Source: Pelagicoccus mobilis (lineage in GTDB: Bacteria; Verrucomicrobiota; Verrucomicrobiia; Opitutales; Opitutaceae). From it: DNA of 64,000 nucleotides. The notes beneath the pieces are model-generated. The model was not told the DNA's origin. It saw only the letters and a list, made by a program, of their open reading frames with translations, and did no database searches. The translations under genes were made by a program, and so were the position numbers. Positions 35,635 through 44,340 of the stretch are shown one piece after another. The stretch covers positions 18,243 to 82,242 of the forward strand of contig NZ_JAENIL010000035.1 in the NCBI RefSeq assembly GCF_016595505.1, written 5' to 3'. Every line of letters begins with the position of its first letter. Within the stretch, counting starts at the first letter, position 1.

Positions 35635-35810
35635 CGGGTCGGCTCCGGCGTTGAGGGGCAGCGCTTTGCGTGAATAAAAGTGTAGGCGCTGCGGATTTAG
35701 CGGTGTTAGGCCATTGGGACCTTGCGTGTCCCTGAGATTGTAATGTTTGTTGGCGGGGCGTGTGCGTTTCCCGTCGCATTTGCCTGACCTTATCGCTGAA
35801 CCTGTCCTAA

Positions 35811-37604
35811 ATGGAGCTCCATTCCCTAGATCTGTCGTTGATCGTTCTGTACCTGTGTACGGTGCTGGTCTTCGGCTATTTTAATCGGCGGAAGGCGGGG
35901 CAGAGTTTGGAGTCGTATTTTTTGGGTGGCCGCAAGGTGCCGTGGTATCTGATCACGATGTCGAATGCGTCGTCGATGTTCGATATCGCGGGGACGATGT
36001 GGCTGGTGTCGGTGGTGTTTATCTATGGGGCGAAGGGGGCTTGGCTGCCGTGGCTTTGGCCCACGTTTAACCAGGTGTTTCTGATGGTGTATCTATCGGA
36101 GTGGGTGCGGCGTTCCGGGGCGTTGACGGGGGGAGATTGGATGACGACTCGCTTCAGCAACAAGACGGGGCTGGAGATGTCGCGTCTGGTGGTGGTGGTT
36201 TTCGCTTTGCTGAGCGTGGTGAGCTTTTCGGCCTATGCGTTCAAGGGCTTGGCTGGGTTCGCGTCGATTTTTCTGCCGACGATCTTGGAGCCGACGACGT
36301 ACGCGGCGGGCTTGATCCTGATTTCGTTGTTGTATGCTTCGATGGGGGGGATCCGGAGCGTGATTTTCACGGATATCATCCAGTTTACCCTGCTGTGCGC
36401 TTTGTCGGTGGTGATTGGATACTACGCGATGACTTTGATTTCCGCTGAGGATATCCAGGCTGTGACTCCGAATGGCTGGTCGAGTTTGTGGTTTGGGCGG
36501 GAGCTGGATTTGGATTGGGATCCTTTGTTGCCGCAGTTGAACGACATCATCGAGCTTCAGGGGTATGAGCTCTTCTTTCCTTTCTTCATGATGATGATGT
36601 TGAAGGGGGTGTTGGTGAGTTTGGCAGGGCCGGCTCCTAATTTCGACATGCAGCGTTTGCTGGCGACTCGGAATCCGCGGGAGGCGGCGTTGATGAGCGG
36701 GTTCGTTTCGCTGGCTTTGTTTCCTCGTTGGATTTTGGTGACTGGGATCGTGGCGTTGGGGCTGGTCTTTTATTCGTCGGACCTTCGTTTGCAGGATCCC
36801 GCTTTCGACTACGAGCTGGTGCTGCCGCACGTGATCCGGGAGTTTGTGCCGATCGGGTTGAAGGGGCTTATTATCGTGGGCTTTTTGGCGGCTTTCATGT
36901 CGACCTTCGATTCGACGATCAATGCGGGGGCGGCTTACCTGGTGAACGATGTGTACAAGCGCTACCTGCGTCCGCATCAGGACGAGCGGGTGTATGTGAA
37001 GTTTAGCTACTTGGCGTCCTTTTTGGTGGTGGGTATCGGGGTGGCGTTGAGTCTCTTTATGGAGAGCATCAACGATATCATGGGCTGGATCGTGGGTGGT
37101 CTTTGGGGTGGATACGCGGCGCCTAACATTTTGAAGTGGCACTGGTGGCGTTTGAATGGTGTGGGCTATTTTTGCGGTATGATGAGCGGGATTGTGAGCT
37201 CTTTCGTTATCCCTGAGCTCTTTCCTCAGTTTTCCTACATCCAGCTGTTTCCTGCTATTTTCTTCCTGTCCTTGCTGGGGACTTTGGGCGGGAGCTTGCT
37301 ATCGCGTCCGGAGGATATGGATACGCTTGGCGCGTTTTACCGGAAGGTTCGGCCGTGGGGGCATTGGGGGCCGGTGGTTCGTTTTCTGCAGGATAGCGAC
37401 GAGTCGATTGTGACGAATCGGGATTGGCCGCGTCATTTGTTCAACATCGTGGTGGGCGTCACCTGGCATTTCATGCTGGTGGTGGTGCCTTTGTTTTTGG
37501 TGGTGCAGGAGTTTAAGCCGATGTGGATCTGCGCGGGAATCTGGTTCCTTTGCAGCTTTATCCTGAAAAGGACGTGGTTCGACCGTCTGGAGCGTGCTGA
37601 ATAG
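35811..37604 (+). CDS. Sodium:solute symporter (SSS) family protein
   Basis: A 597-residue transporter with at least 13 predicted helices. The SSS features are ESYFLGGRKVPWYLITMSNASSMFDIAGT (TM1-2, Na+ site) and FLAAFMSTFDSTINAGAAYLVNDVYKRYL, the latter the classic second SSS signature. NASSMFDIAG and STFDSTIN carry the Na+ ligands. The C-terminal extension of about 100 residues after the core (DTLGAFYRKVRPWGHWGP...) includes two further helices. Members of this length are common in Verrucomicrobiota polysaccharide loci and may take up sugars or sugar acids. The substrate is not visible in the sequence. Confidence 0.9.
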   Translation: MELHSLDLSLIVLYLCTVLVFGYFNRRKAGQSLESYFLGGRKVPWYLITMSNASSMFDIAGTMWLVSVVFIYGAKGAWLPWLWPTFNQVFLMVYLSEWVRRSGALTGGDWMTTRFSNKTGLEMSRLVVVVFALLSVVSFSAYAFKGLAGFASIFLPTILEPTTYAAGLILISLLYASMGGIRSVIFTDIIQFTLLCALSVVIGYYAMTLISAEDIQAVTPNGWSSLWFGRELDLDWDPLLPQLNDIIELQGYELFFPFFMMMMLKGVLVSLAGPAPNFDMQRLLATRNPREAALMSGFVSLALFPRWILVTGIVALGLVFYSSDLRLQDPAFDYELVLPHVIREFVPIGLKGLIIVGFLAAFMSTFDSTINAGAAYLVNDVYKRYLRPHQDERVYVKFSYLASFLVVGIGVALSLFMESINDIMGWIVGGLWGGYAAPNILKWHWWRLNGVGYFCGMMSGIVSSFVIPELFPQFSYIQLFPAIFFLSLLGTLGGSLLSRPEDMDTLGAFYRKVRPWGHWGPVVRFLQDSDESIVTNRDWPRHLFNIVVGVTWHFMLVVVPLFLVVQEFKPMWICAGIWFLCSFILKRTWFDRLERAE

Positions 37605-37840
37605 TCTGGGCGGGTGGGAGCTCGTGCGGAAATTTGAGTTTGTTTGCCAAATGGATGAAGGGGCGGACTCGGCTGCGGGGTTTGGCTCAGTGCCTCGAGA
37701 AATGGGTCGCTTTTTTGGCCTGCTTCAACGGCCCGTCCCTCTCTTTATGTTAGCCAGGTTTCGGTGGGGTTTCCTGCCGATCGTGAGTCATCACTAGATG
37801 TAATGTAGTTTGTTCGAATCTGTCTGGCGGTGGAGAGTGG

Positions 37841-37866
37841 CGGGCCGGAGGGGCCCGATTTTTTTA
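37841..37866 (+). terminator. Intrinsic terminator after the symporter
   Basis: CGGGCC-GGAGG-GGCCCG followed by ATTTTTTT: a six-bp GC stem, short loop and T-run. It is about 240 bp after the stop codon, so the transcript has a long 3' end. Confidence 0.75.
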
Positions 37867-37883
37867 CAGGGGTGATGACCTGG

Positions 37884-37919
37884 CGGCCAAGCGAACGCTT
37901 TCGAGCGGGAGCTTGGCCG
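37884..37919 (+). other. Nested hairpin ahead of pntA
   Basis: CGGCCAAGC pairs with GCTTGGCCG. Inside, CGCT-TTCG-AGCG forms a second stem with a UUCG-type tetraloop. Nested perfect pairing over 36 bases is stronger than expected for a spacer. It lacks a T-run directly after it, so it is not a simple terminator. A structured leader or an RNA element for pntA is possible. Confidence 0.4.
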
Positions 37920-38196
37920 TTTCATTGTCTTTTAGGACCTAGCCGTGTGGGGAGGGGCTTGGAAGTGTCGTCTCACCATGATCGAGCAAGGATAAGAACA
38001 TCCATCGCCGGGTGATGTGGGGTCGAAATTCTGGTCGAAATTGGGTTTCTGATGAGAAAAGTAGGACTAAAATTGCTGTTAGGGAAAATTAGCGGGAGTA
38101 ATATGTAGTATCTACTAAGCTAAGATCTGCTTGTATCAATTTTCCTGATAGTAAGATTGAATTGATTTCATGCATCTTATGGGGCACTTTGCGCCC

Positions 38197-39324
38197 ATGC
38201 GTGTATTCGTTCCTTCTGAAACCTCTAGTACAGAAAAACGCGTCGCTCTAATTCCGGAATCGGTTAAACGTCTTGTCGCCCTTGGCCTTGAGATCGTGAT
38301 CGAGTCGGATGCAGGCAAGGCGAGTTATTATCTGGACGAAGACTATAAGGCCGCAGGGGCCAGGATAGCAACTGATCGAGCGGGAGAGCTTTCTGCTGCG
38401 GACATCGTTTTGCGAGTTACCAAGCCGTCGACGGAAGATGCCGCTTCGCTTAAGAGCGGCGCTTGGGCGATCGGCTTTTTTGATCCGTTTAACGAGGGCG
38501 AGCTGATCGAGCAGTTTGCGAAGGGTGGCGTGACGTCGGTGAGCATGGAGATGATCCCGCGCACGACTTTGGCTCAAAAGATGGATGGTTTGAGTTCACA
38601 GGCGAACCTTGCTGGCTACTTTGCCGTTGTTAAGGGAGCGGAGCGTCTCAACCGGATCTTGCCGATGATGATGACGCCGGCCGGGACGATTTCTCCTTCG
38701 CGTGTTTTCGTGATCGGAGTGGGAGTTGCCGGTTTGCAGGCGATCGCGACGGCCAAGCGCCTTGGAGCGCGTGTTGACGCTTTCGATACACGCCCGGTGG
38801 TCGAGGAGCAGGTCAAGTCGCTCGGGGCTAAGTTCGTGAAGATCGACCTCGGCGAGATGGGGCAGACGGATCAAGGTTACGCCAAGGAGCTAACTGAAGA
38901 GCAGAAGGAATTGCAGAAGGCTGGTATGGCTAAGGTTTGCGCTCAGGCGGATATCGTCATCACCACCGCGAAGCTTTTTGGTCGAAAGGCGCCTACCATC
39001 GTGGACAAGAAGATGCTCGATGGCATGAAGCATGGCAGCGTGGTCGTGGACCTCGCGGTTGAGTCTGGCGGAAACGTGGAAGGCTCTAAGCTGGACGAGG
39101 AGGTCGTGACCGAGAACGGTGTACGCATCCTTGGCATTGGCAAACTCGAGTGCGGTGTGGCTGCTCATGCGAGCCAGATGTATTCGGCGAATTTGTACAA
39201 TTTCATTGAGCACTTCTGGGATAAGGAAGCGAAGGCTCTGAAGAGCGATTTGAGCGACGAGCTTCTCAAGGGCTGCGTCATTACCCAAGGCGGGAACGTG
39301 GTGCACGAACGTTTCGCGAAATAA
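38197..39324 (+). CDS. pntAA: Proton-translocating NAD(P) transhydrogenase, subunit alpha part 1
   Basis: A 375-residue NAD(H)-binding domain I. The start at MRVFVPSETSSTEKRVALIP was chosen because it gives the canonical N-terminus; an earlier ATG would add nine residues. GVGVAGLQAIATAKRLGARVDAFD is the nucleotide-binding loop, and KAGMAKVCAQADIVITTAKLFGRKAP is conserved. Together with the membrane subunits it transfers hydride from NADH to NADP+ using the proton gradient, supplying NADPH. The split alpha subunit is the arrangement of Rhodospirillum-type transhydrogenases. The three genes follow at spacings of 32 and 6 bp. Confidence 0.96.
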   Translation: MRVFVPSETSSTEKRVALIPESVKRLVALGLEIVIESDAGKASYYLDEDYKAAGARIATDRAGELSAADIVLRVTKPSTEDAASLKSGAWAIGFFDPFNEGELIEQFAKGGVTSVSMEMIPRTTLAQKMDGLSSQANLAGYFAVVKGAERLNRILPMMMTPAGTISPSRVFVIGVGVAGLQAIATAKRLGARVDAFDTRPVVEEQVKSLGAKFVKIDLGEMGQTDQGYAKELTEEQKELQKAGMAKVCAQADIVITTAKLFGRKAPTIVDKKMLDGMKHGSVVVDLAVESGGNVEGSKLDEEVVTENGVRILGIGKLECGVAAHASQMYSANLYNFIEHFWDKEAKALKSDLSDELLKGCVITQGGNVVHERFAK

Positions 39325-39356
39325 CTTTTAGGCAATAAGTAAAAACTGGATACATT

Positions 39357-39641
39357 ATGGATCTAATACTTTTATTTTTCATTTTCGTGCTCGCGGCCTT
39401 TTTGGGGCTGGAGCTGATCAGTAAGGTTCCGTCTCAGCTGCATACGCCGCTCATGTCCGGATCGAACGCGATTTCGGGAATCACGATTGTGGGAGCATTG
39501 CTCGCGATCCGAACGGAAGAGCAGGGAACGATGGGAATGATCTTGGGTGTCGCGGCGCTCGTGTTCGCTACCATCAACGTCGTGGGCGGCTATGTGGTGA
39601 CTGACCGCATGCTGCAGATGTTTAAGAAGAAGGAGAAGTAA
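39357..39641 (+). CDS. pntAB: NAD(P) transhydrogenase subunit alpha part 2 (membrane)
   Basis: A 94-residue membrane protein with three helices (LILLFFIFVLAAFLGLELI, AISGITIVGALLAI, LGVAALVFATINVVGGYVVTD). HTPLMSGSNAISG is the conserved loop of the proton channel. The C-terminus MLQMFKKKEK is basic. It is the short PntAB subunit and forms the proton path with PntB. Confidence 0.96.
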   Translation: MDLILLFFIFVLAAFLGLELISKVPSQLHTPLMSGSNAISGITIVGALLAIRTEEQGTMGMILGVAALVFATINVVGGYVVTDRMLQMFKKKEK

Positions 39642-39647
39642 GCTGTC

Positions 39648-41060
39648 ATGGAAGCGAACGACCTTATCAATTTGGCGTACGTGGTAGCGGCCACGCTTTT
39701 CGTCTTCGGTATCAAGATGCTCGGCTCCGCCGAAACGGCGCGTCGGGGCAATTTGATTTCTGGTTCGGGTATGCTGCTCGCAGTGGTGATTACGCTGCTG
39801 GCGGAAGGCTTGGACTATAAATGGATTTTAGGCGGCCTTTTGGTCGGTGGAGCGATCGGCTTGGTCGCGGCGCGTTTGGTCAAGATGACTGCGATGCCGG
39901 AACTGGTGGCGCTCTTTAATGGATTTGGCGGTTTGGCGAGTTTGCTCGTTGCGTGGGCTGAGTTCGAAAAGATCAAGGCTTCCGGTTGGGAGGTTTATCA
40001 GCTCGAAACGAGCTCAAACCCGACTTTTAGCGGATTTGTGATTTACGCGGCGATGTTGATCGGCGGCGTGACTTTCACTGGCTCGCTTTTCGCCTACGGT
40101 AAACTTTCGGGAAAGCTAAGCGGCAGCGCGATCGTGTTTGGCGGCCAGAAGGCGATCAATATTCTCCTGCTTGCGATCCTGATCGGAGTGGGAGCGGTCT
40201 TCACTTGGAGCTCGGATCTCGAGCTTACTTACAAGCTGTTCTTAACTGGCGTTGGTCTCTCGCTGCTCTTCGGAATCATGGGTGTGATGCCGATCGGTGG
40301 TGGCGACATGCCGGTGGTGATCTCGCTTCTCAACAGTTTGTCCGGGGTGGCGGCGTCGGCTGCGGGCTTTGTGATCGCGAACAACGTTCTGATCGTGGCC
40401 GGCTGTTTGGTTGGCGCCAGTGGCCTGATTCTCACTGTGATTATGTGTAAGGCGATGAACCGCTCGCTCGGTAATGTGTTGTTTAGCGGCTTCGGAGCGA
40501 CCAGCTCTAGCGGCGGCGACGACGATGACCGCGAGCCGAAGGCGATCAGCGTCGAGGATGCGTTCTATGTTCTGGAGGCAGCGAATTCGGTGCTCTTCAT
40601 CCCCGGCTACGGAATGGCGGTTGCTCAGGCGCAGCACGTGGTGAAGGAGCTTGCCGAGCTGCTCGAGGAGAACGGCACGGAGGCAAACTTCGCGATCCAT
40701 CCGGTGGCGGGACGTATGCCCGGTCATATGAACGTGCTTCTGGCCGAGGCTGACGTGGAATACGAGAAGCTGCTCGAGATGGACACTGTTAACCCGATCA
40801 TGCCGACTGTGGATGTGGCGATCGTGATCGGCGCGAACGACGTGGTGAACCCGGCGGCGGCGGAAGATCCAAGCAGCCCGATCTACGGGATGCCGATCAT
40901 CGAGGCTCATCAGGCGAAGACGGTTTTCGCTCTCAAGCGTGGGCAGGGCAAGGGCTTCTCCGGCTTGGTCAACAAGCTCTTCCTCATGGAGAACACCCGC
41001 ATGATCTACGGGGATGCGAAGGCAACCATCTCTTCACTGGTCAATGAGCTGAAGGGATAG
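39648..41060 (+). CDS. pntB: NAD(P) transhydrogenase subunit beta
   Basis: A 470-residue subunit with an N-terminal membrane domain of about eight helices (from AYVVAATLFVFGIKMLGSAE on) and a C-terminal NADP(H)-binding domain III. SVLFIPGYGMAVAQAQHVV, HPVAGRMPGHMNVLLAEADV and IGANDVVNPAAAEDPSSPIYGMPI are the NADP-binding loops. Start to stop agrees with family length. A terminator follows, closing the operon. Confidence 0.97.
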   Translation: MEANDLINLAYVVAATLFVFGIKMLGSAETARRGNLISGSGMLLAVVITLLAEGLDYKWILGGLLVGGAIGLVAARLVKMTAMPELVALFNGFGGLASLLVAWAEFEKIKASGWEVYQLETSSNPTFSGFVIYAAMLIGGVTFTGSLFAYGKLSGKLSGSAIVFGGQKAINILLLAILIGVGAVFTWSSDLELTYKLFLTGVGLSLLFGIMGVMPIGGGDMPVVISLLNSLSGVAASAAGFVIANNVLIVAGCLVGASGLILTVIMCKAMNRSLGNVLFSGFGATSSSGGDDDDREPKAISVEDAFYVLEAANSVLFIPGYGMAVAQAQHVVKELAELLEENGTEANFAIHPVAGRMPGHMNVLLAEADVEYEKLLEMDTVNPIMPTVDVAIVIGANDVVNPAAAEDPSSPIYGMPIIEAHQAKTVFALKRGQGKGFSGLVNKLFLMENTRMIYGDAKATISSLVNELKG

Positions 41061-41088
41061 TTAATCCACCTAAGGAGTTTTTTATTGC

Positions 41089-41120
41089 AGGACGCTCGGA
41101 ATCGGGCGTCCTTTTTCTTT
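41089..41120 (+). terminator. Intrinsic terminator of the pnt operon
   Basis: AGGACGC-TCGGAATCGG-GCGTCCT followed by TTTTCTTT: perfect seven-bp stem and T-run, about 30 bp after the pntB stop. Confidence 0.85.
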
Positions 41121-41154
41121 TCTCCTCCTATATCAACCAAACTCTATCGAGGGC

Positions 41155-41178
41155 TTGACTAAATACTACAGTCGTAGT
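41155..41178 (+). promoter_or_regulatory. BlaI-type operator and promoter
   Basis: A TTGACT hexamer (41155-41160) is followed by the inverted repeat ACTAC-AGTC-GTAGT (41165-41178). BlaI/MecI repressors bind TACANNTGTA-like palindromes between promoter elements, and ACTACA...TGTAGT-like arms are the family core. It lies 27 bp before the blaI start, so the pair is expected to repress itself. The -10 element was not placed. Confidence 0.65.
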
Positions 41179-41204
41179 CTGTTTAAGGTCTCGTTGTACC
41201 CACT

Positions 41205-41576
41205 ATGGAAAAAGGCCCCAAAATATCAGATGCAGAGTGGGAAGTGATGAAAGTCGTATGGGATCATGCCCCGATGACCGCGACCGAAGTCCTCGAACTT
41301 CTGCCTCACGATCAATGGAAACAAAAGACCGTGAACACCTTCTTGGCTCGTTTGGAGCAGAAGGGCGTGATCGAGTCTCAGCGCGAAGGACGCGCGAATG
41401 TCTACTCCTGCCTTCTCAGCGAAGGGGAGTGCCGACGGACCGAGGGAAGCCACTTTCTTAGTAAAGTGTTTCGGGGTAAGGTAGCCCCGATGATGCTCCA
41501 CTTCATCGAGAACGAAGAGTTATCGGATGAAGATTTGGACGAGCTCAGAGCTATCCTCGACCGAAAGGCAAAGTAG
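41205..41576 (+). CDS. BlaI/MecI family transcriptional repressor
   Basis: A 123-residue winged-helix protein. ISDAEWEVMKVVWDHAPMTATEVLEL and KQKTVNTFLARLEQKGVIESQREGRANVYSCLLSE are the DNA-binding domain. The C-terminal FFRGKVAPMMLHFIENEELSDEDLDELRAILDRK (here starting FRGKV) is the dimerisation and cleavage region. It is derepressed by proteolysis when the M56 partner is activated. The stop codon overlaps the GTG start of the downstream M56 gene by one base. Confidence 0.93.
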   Translation: MEKGPKISDAEWEVMKVVWDHAPMTATEVLELLPHDQWKQKTVNTFLARLEQKGVIESQREGRANVYSCLLSEGECRRTEGSHFLSKVFRGKVAPMMLHFIENEELSDEDLDELRAILDRKAK

Positions 41577-43069
41577 TGGCAGATTTATTTTGGTTATATT
41601 GGGACGCGTCCGTCCGGTTCGCGTTGTTAAGTTTCGTGATGTTGCTCGCCTTGCCGTTTTTGCGGCGGTGGCTGTCACCGAAGGTTCTTTGCTGGGCTTG
41701 GGCGCTGCTGGTGATCCGCTTGTCGTTGCCGATGGCTCTGCCGTTTAGCGGCAGCATTTTCAACCTGAGCGAAAAGCTGCAGCCATCCACTTGGACCAAC
41801 GTGCTGCGAAGCGGCGTGGTGGACGCAGGCTGGGGCGAGACGATCTTGCCGGTTTTCCGTACGCAGGATGATTTGGTGAGAAGCACCTTGGTTGGCTTTT
41901 CGTGGGAACATGCGATGGTCTTGATCTGGGCGATTGGATTTTTCGTTTTGCTAGGGCATCTGATTTTTAACGCGGTTCGTCTGCATCGCTTTTTCTCGCG
42001 TGCCGATCGTCAAAATGGCGGGCGCTTGTACGAGATCTTCAAGGATACGCGTCGTCGTTTCGGGATTCACGCCAACGTGCCGCTGCTGGTTTCCAAGGAC
42101 GTGAAGACACCTGGAATCGCTGGGATTTTTAATCCGCGTGTGGTTATCCCGAAATTTTGCAAGGACGAGCTCAATGACGAGGAAGTGCGCTGCGTTTTGC
42201 TCCACGAGCTCACTCACTATAAGCGTGGCGACCTTTTCTTGCACCACCTTCTGATGCTGATCTGCTTCATTCATTGGTATAATCCGTTGGTTTGGCTGGT
42301 GTTCCGTCAGTTCAAGATCTCGATGGAGCAGGCTTGCGATCAGGATGTGGTGAACACGGTGAGTATCACGACGGTCCGCGACTACGGCATGACTTTGCTG
42401 CGCGTGATGCAGCGTAGCCGCGATGCGCTGGTATCTCCAGCCGGGGCGCTTTGTCTTCTCGGCAACCGCAAGTCCAGCGCTTTGAAGGACCGCATCCAGC
42501 TGATCGCTAATCCGCGTCGATCGGCTCCGTTTATGGCGGCGATCGGGGTCTGCTTGTTTGGAGCGTCTTTCGTTTATTCGATCACTGGGGAAGCGGAGGT
42601 GGAAACGGAAGCGGAACGTCTCTTGAGTTTGACCAGTTTTCCGGGGGCTTCGCTTTTCAAGGTGAATGGAGATGACCGCTCGCAAGGGCTGGGCATGGAT
42701 ATTGTCCTTGATGCGTCTAGTGTCCGTAGCCCGAGTAGCTGGGTGCAGGAAGTGGATGTTTCTGACATCAAGGGTCGCGAAGTGATTGCTCGTGTGACTT
42801 ATGATGTGAATCCTGTCGGCAATGGAGAAGAGTTCTGGGTGACGGTTCGCAACGCTACCGGCCAGGTAATAAATTCTAAATCGACTACTGCGGTGAGCAA
42901 CGCTGGGTCGAACCGGAGGTTTATGGAAATCCGGCTTGGCTTGGCAGGATCGGCAGAGGGGATTGACTACGGACTCAGTTCGAATGGCAGCTCGGGAGTC
43001 TGGCTGCGATCCTTTGAGTTGATTGAGACTTCCGCCTCTTCGAGTCGATTAAGACGGGATAGGCTGTAG
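41576..43069 (+). CDS. BlaR1-like M56 peptidase without a penicillin-binding sensor
   Basis: A 497-residue membrane protein. The start is GTG overlapping the repressor's stop codon. Four transmembrane helices occur in residues 1-330 (for example FALLSFVMLLALPFLRRW, MVLIWAIGFFVLLGHLIFNAV). The zinc site is HELTHYKRGD, with DQDVVN downstream holding the third ligand candidate. The C-terminal part after about residue 350 is a 150-residue beta-rich domain (LFKVNGDDRSQGLGMDIVLDA...). It does not resemble the BlaR1 transpeptidase-like sensor, as SxxK and KTG motifs were not seen, so the signal is not a beta-lactam, or not sensed that way. Confidence 0.88.
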   Translation: MADLFWLYWDASVRFALLSFVMLLALPFLRRWLSPKVLCWAWALLVIRLSLPMALPFSGSIFNLSEKLQPSTWTNVLRSGVVDAGWGETILPVFRTQDDLVRSTLVGFSWEHAMVLIWAIGFFVLLGHLIFNAVRLHRFFSRADRQNGGRLYEIFKDTRRRFGIHANVPLLVSKDVKTPGIAGIFNPRVVIPKFCKDELNDEEVRCVLLHELTHYKRGDLFLHHLLMLICFIHWYNPLVWLVFRQFKISMEQACDQDVVNTVSITTVRDYGMTLLRVMQRSRDALVSPAGALCLLGNRKSSALKDRIQLIANPRRSAPFMAAIGVCLFGASFVYSITGEAEVETEAERLLSLTSFPGASLFKVNGDDRSQGLGMDIVLDASSVRSPSSWVQEVDVSDIKGREVIARVTYDVNPVGNGEEFWVTVRNATGQVINSKSTTAVSNAGSNRRFMEIRLGLAGSAEGIDYGLSSNGSSGVWLRSFELIETSASSSRLRRDRL

Positions 43070-43275
43070 TTCCCGTTTGGGTACGGAAAATTTTGAGTGC
43101 GGTCGGCTTTTGCTGGCCGCGCTTTTTTTGTGGGTAGAGCGTGCCTGCCGTGTTTAGTGCCGCATGGTTTCGATCTTGCAGCTCGGTCCGCCCGGCGGTC
43201 GGACCCTACCTAAATATTTAGATTTTCGAAACGGTAAATCGTTGTTCCTCGCTCTTCGTGGTATAAGCTGGAGAA
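43070..43275 (+). terminator. Terminator of the BlaI/BlaR1-like operon
   Basis: GCGGTCGGC-TTTT-GCTGGCCGC (43099-43120), with two G-U type pairs, is followed by GCTTTTTTT. The rest of the spacer holds nothing obvious. Confidence 0.8.
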
Positions 43276-44337
43276 ATGAAGAGGGGTGGAAAAGGGCAGC
43301 GTGGACGGGGGGCGAGTTCGAACCCGAAGGTGCGTTTTGATCCGCTTGAGATCGAGTTGGATGAAGATGAAATCGAGGGCGAGCGTCCGCTTGCTCGAAC
43401 TCGTTTTTATGACGATGCTTCGGAGTCGATCATCACGTACAACAAGAGTCCGGATATTCCGTTTTCAGCGAGTGTGAATGCCTATCGTGGGTGCGAGCAT
43501 GGCTGCGCGTATTGCTATGCTCGTCCGACGCACGAATATTTGGGCTTTTCCGCTGGTCTGGATTTCGAGAGCAAAATAATGGTGAAGCGGCGGGCGCCGG
43601 AGCTGCTCAAGAAGGAGTTGGGCGCGAGCCGTTGGAAACCTCAGCAACTCGTGATGAGCGGAGTTACGGATCCGTATCAGCCGATCGAGCGTAAGTTGAA
43701 GCTGACACGCCGGTGCCTAGAGGTTTTGGAGGCGTTTGGGAATCCAGTGGGGTTGATTACCAAAAATCGCTTGGTGGTTCGCGACGTGGATATTCTCGGA
43801 CCTATGGCAGAGAAGCAGCTTTGTTCTGTCTTTGTTTCAATTACGACGCTTGATGCGGAATTGGCTCGAGTGATGGAGCCGCGCACGAGTTCGCCTAAGG
43901 CGCGTTTGGAGGCGGTGTCTGCGCTTGCGGGGGCGGGGATACCAGTGGGGGTGATGATGGCTCCGGTAATTCCCGGCTTAAACGACCATGAAATTCCTGC
44001 CCTTTTAAAGGCGGCAAAAGAGGCGGGCGCTCAATCGGCGACCTATGTTCTGCTACGGTTGCCGTATGGCGTTAAGGATATCTTCTTCGATTGGGTCGAT
44101 CAGGCGTATCCGAATCGTAGAGACAAGGTTGAGAGTCGGTTGCGGGATTTGAGGGAGGGAGCTCTCAATCGGACCGCGTTCGGGGAGCGGTTTTCGGGAA
44201 AGGGGATATTTGCGGAACAAATCCGCCAACTCTTTGAGGTGAGTCGGCGGCGTGTCGGTTTGGAATCGAAATTGCCTGACGTTTCGACTGAGTTTTTTAG
44301 GCGACCTGATTCGCCGCAAATGGAATGGGAGTTTTGA
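43276..44337 (+). CDS. PA0069-family radical SAM protein
   Basis: A 353-residue protein. The radical SAM cluster cysteines are C73, C77 and C80 in RGCEHGCAYCYARPTHEY. SGVTDPYQPIERKLKLTRRCLE, VGLITKNRLVVRDVD and FVSITTLDAELARVMEPR are the characteristic PA0069 (spore-photolyase-related) patches. FGKGIFAEQIRQLF (here FSGKGIFAEQ) is near the C-terminus. The first 40 residues form a charged extension (KRGGKGQRGRG...). The reaction is unknown: relatives of SplB repair DNA but lack a proven role here. It converges on the next gene with only 3 bp between stops. Confidence 0.93.
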   Translation: MKRGGKGQRGRGASSNPKVRFDPLEIELDEDEIEGERPLARTRFYDDASESIITYNKSPDIPFSASVNAYRGCEHGCAYCYARPTHEYLGFSAGLDFESKIMVKRRAPELLKKELGASRWKPQQLVMSGVTDPYQPIERKLKLTRRCLEVLEAFGNPVGLITKNRLVVRDVDILGPMAEKQLCSVFVSITTLDAELARVMEPRTSSPKARLEAVSALAGAGIPVGVMMAPVIPGLNDHEIPALLKAAKEAGAQSATYVLLRLPYGVKDIFFDWVDQAYPNRRDKVESRLRDLREGALNRTAFGERFSGKGIFAEQIRQLFEVSRRRVGLESKLPDVSTEFFRRPDSPQMEWEF

Positions 44338-44340
44338 GGT

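Larger units (their letters stand above)
37605..38196. other. Long spacer between the symporter and transhydrogenase genes
   Basis: No gene is supported. It holds a terminator (37841-37866), a compact nested hairpin (37884-37919), and inverted repeats TAGTA-TC-TACTA (38106-38117) and ATCAATT/AATTGAT (38135-38141, 38160-38166) close to the transhydrogenase start. These last could be operators for pntA. Confidence 0.5.
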
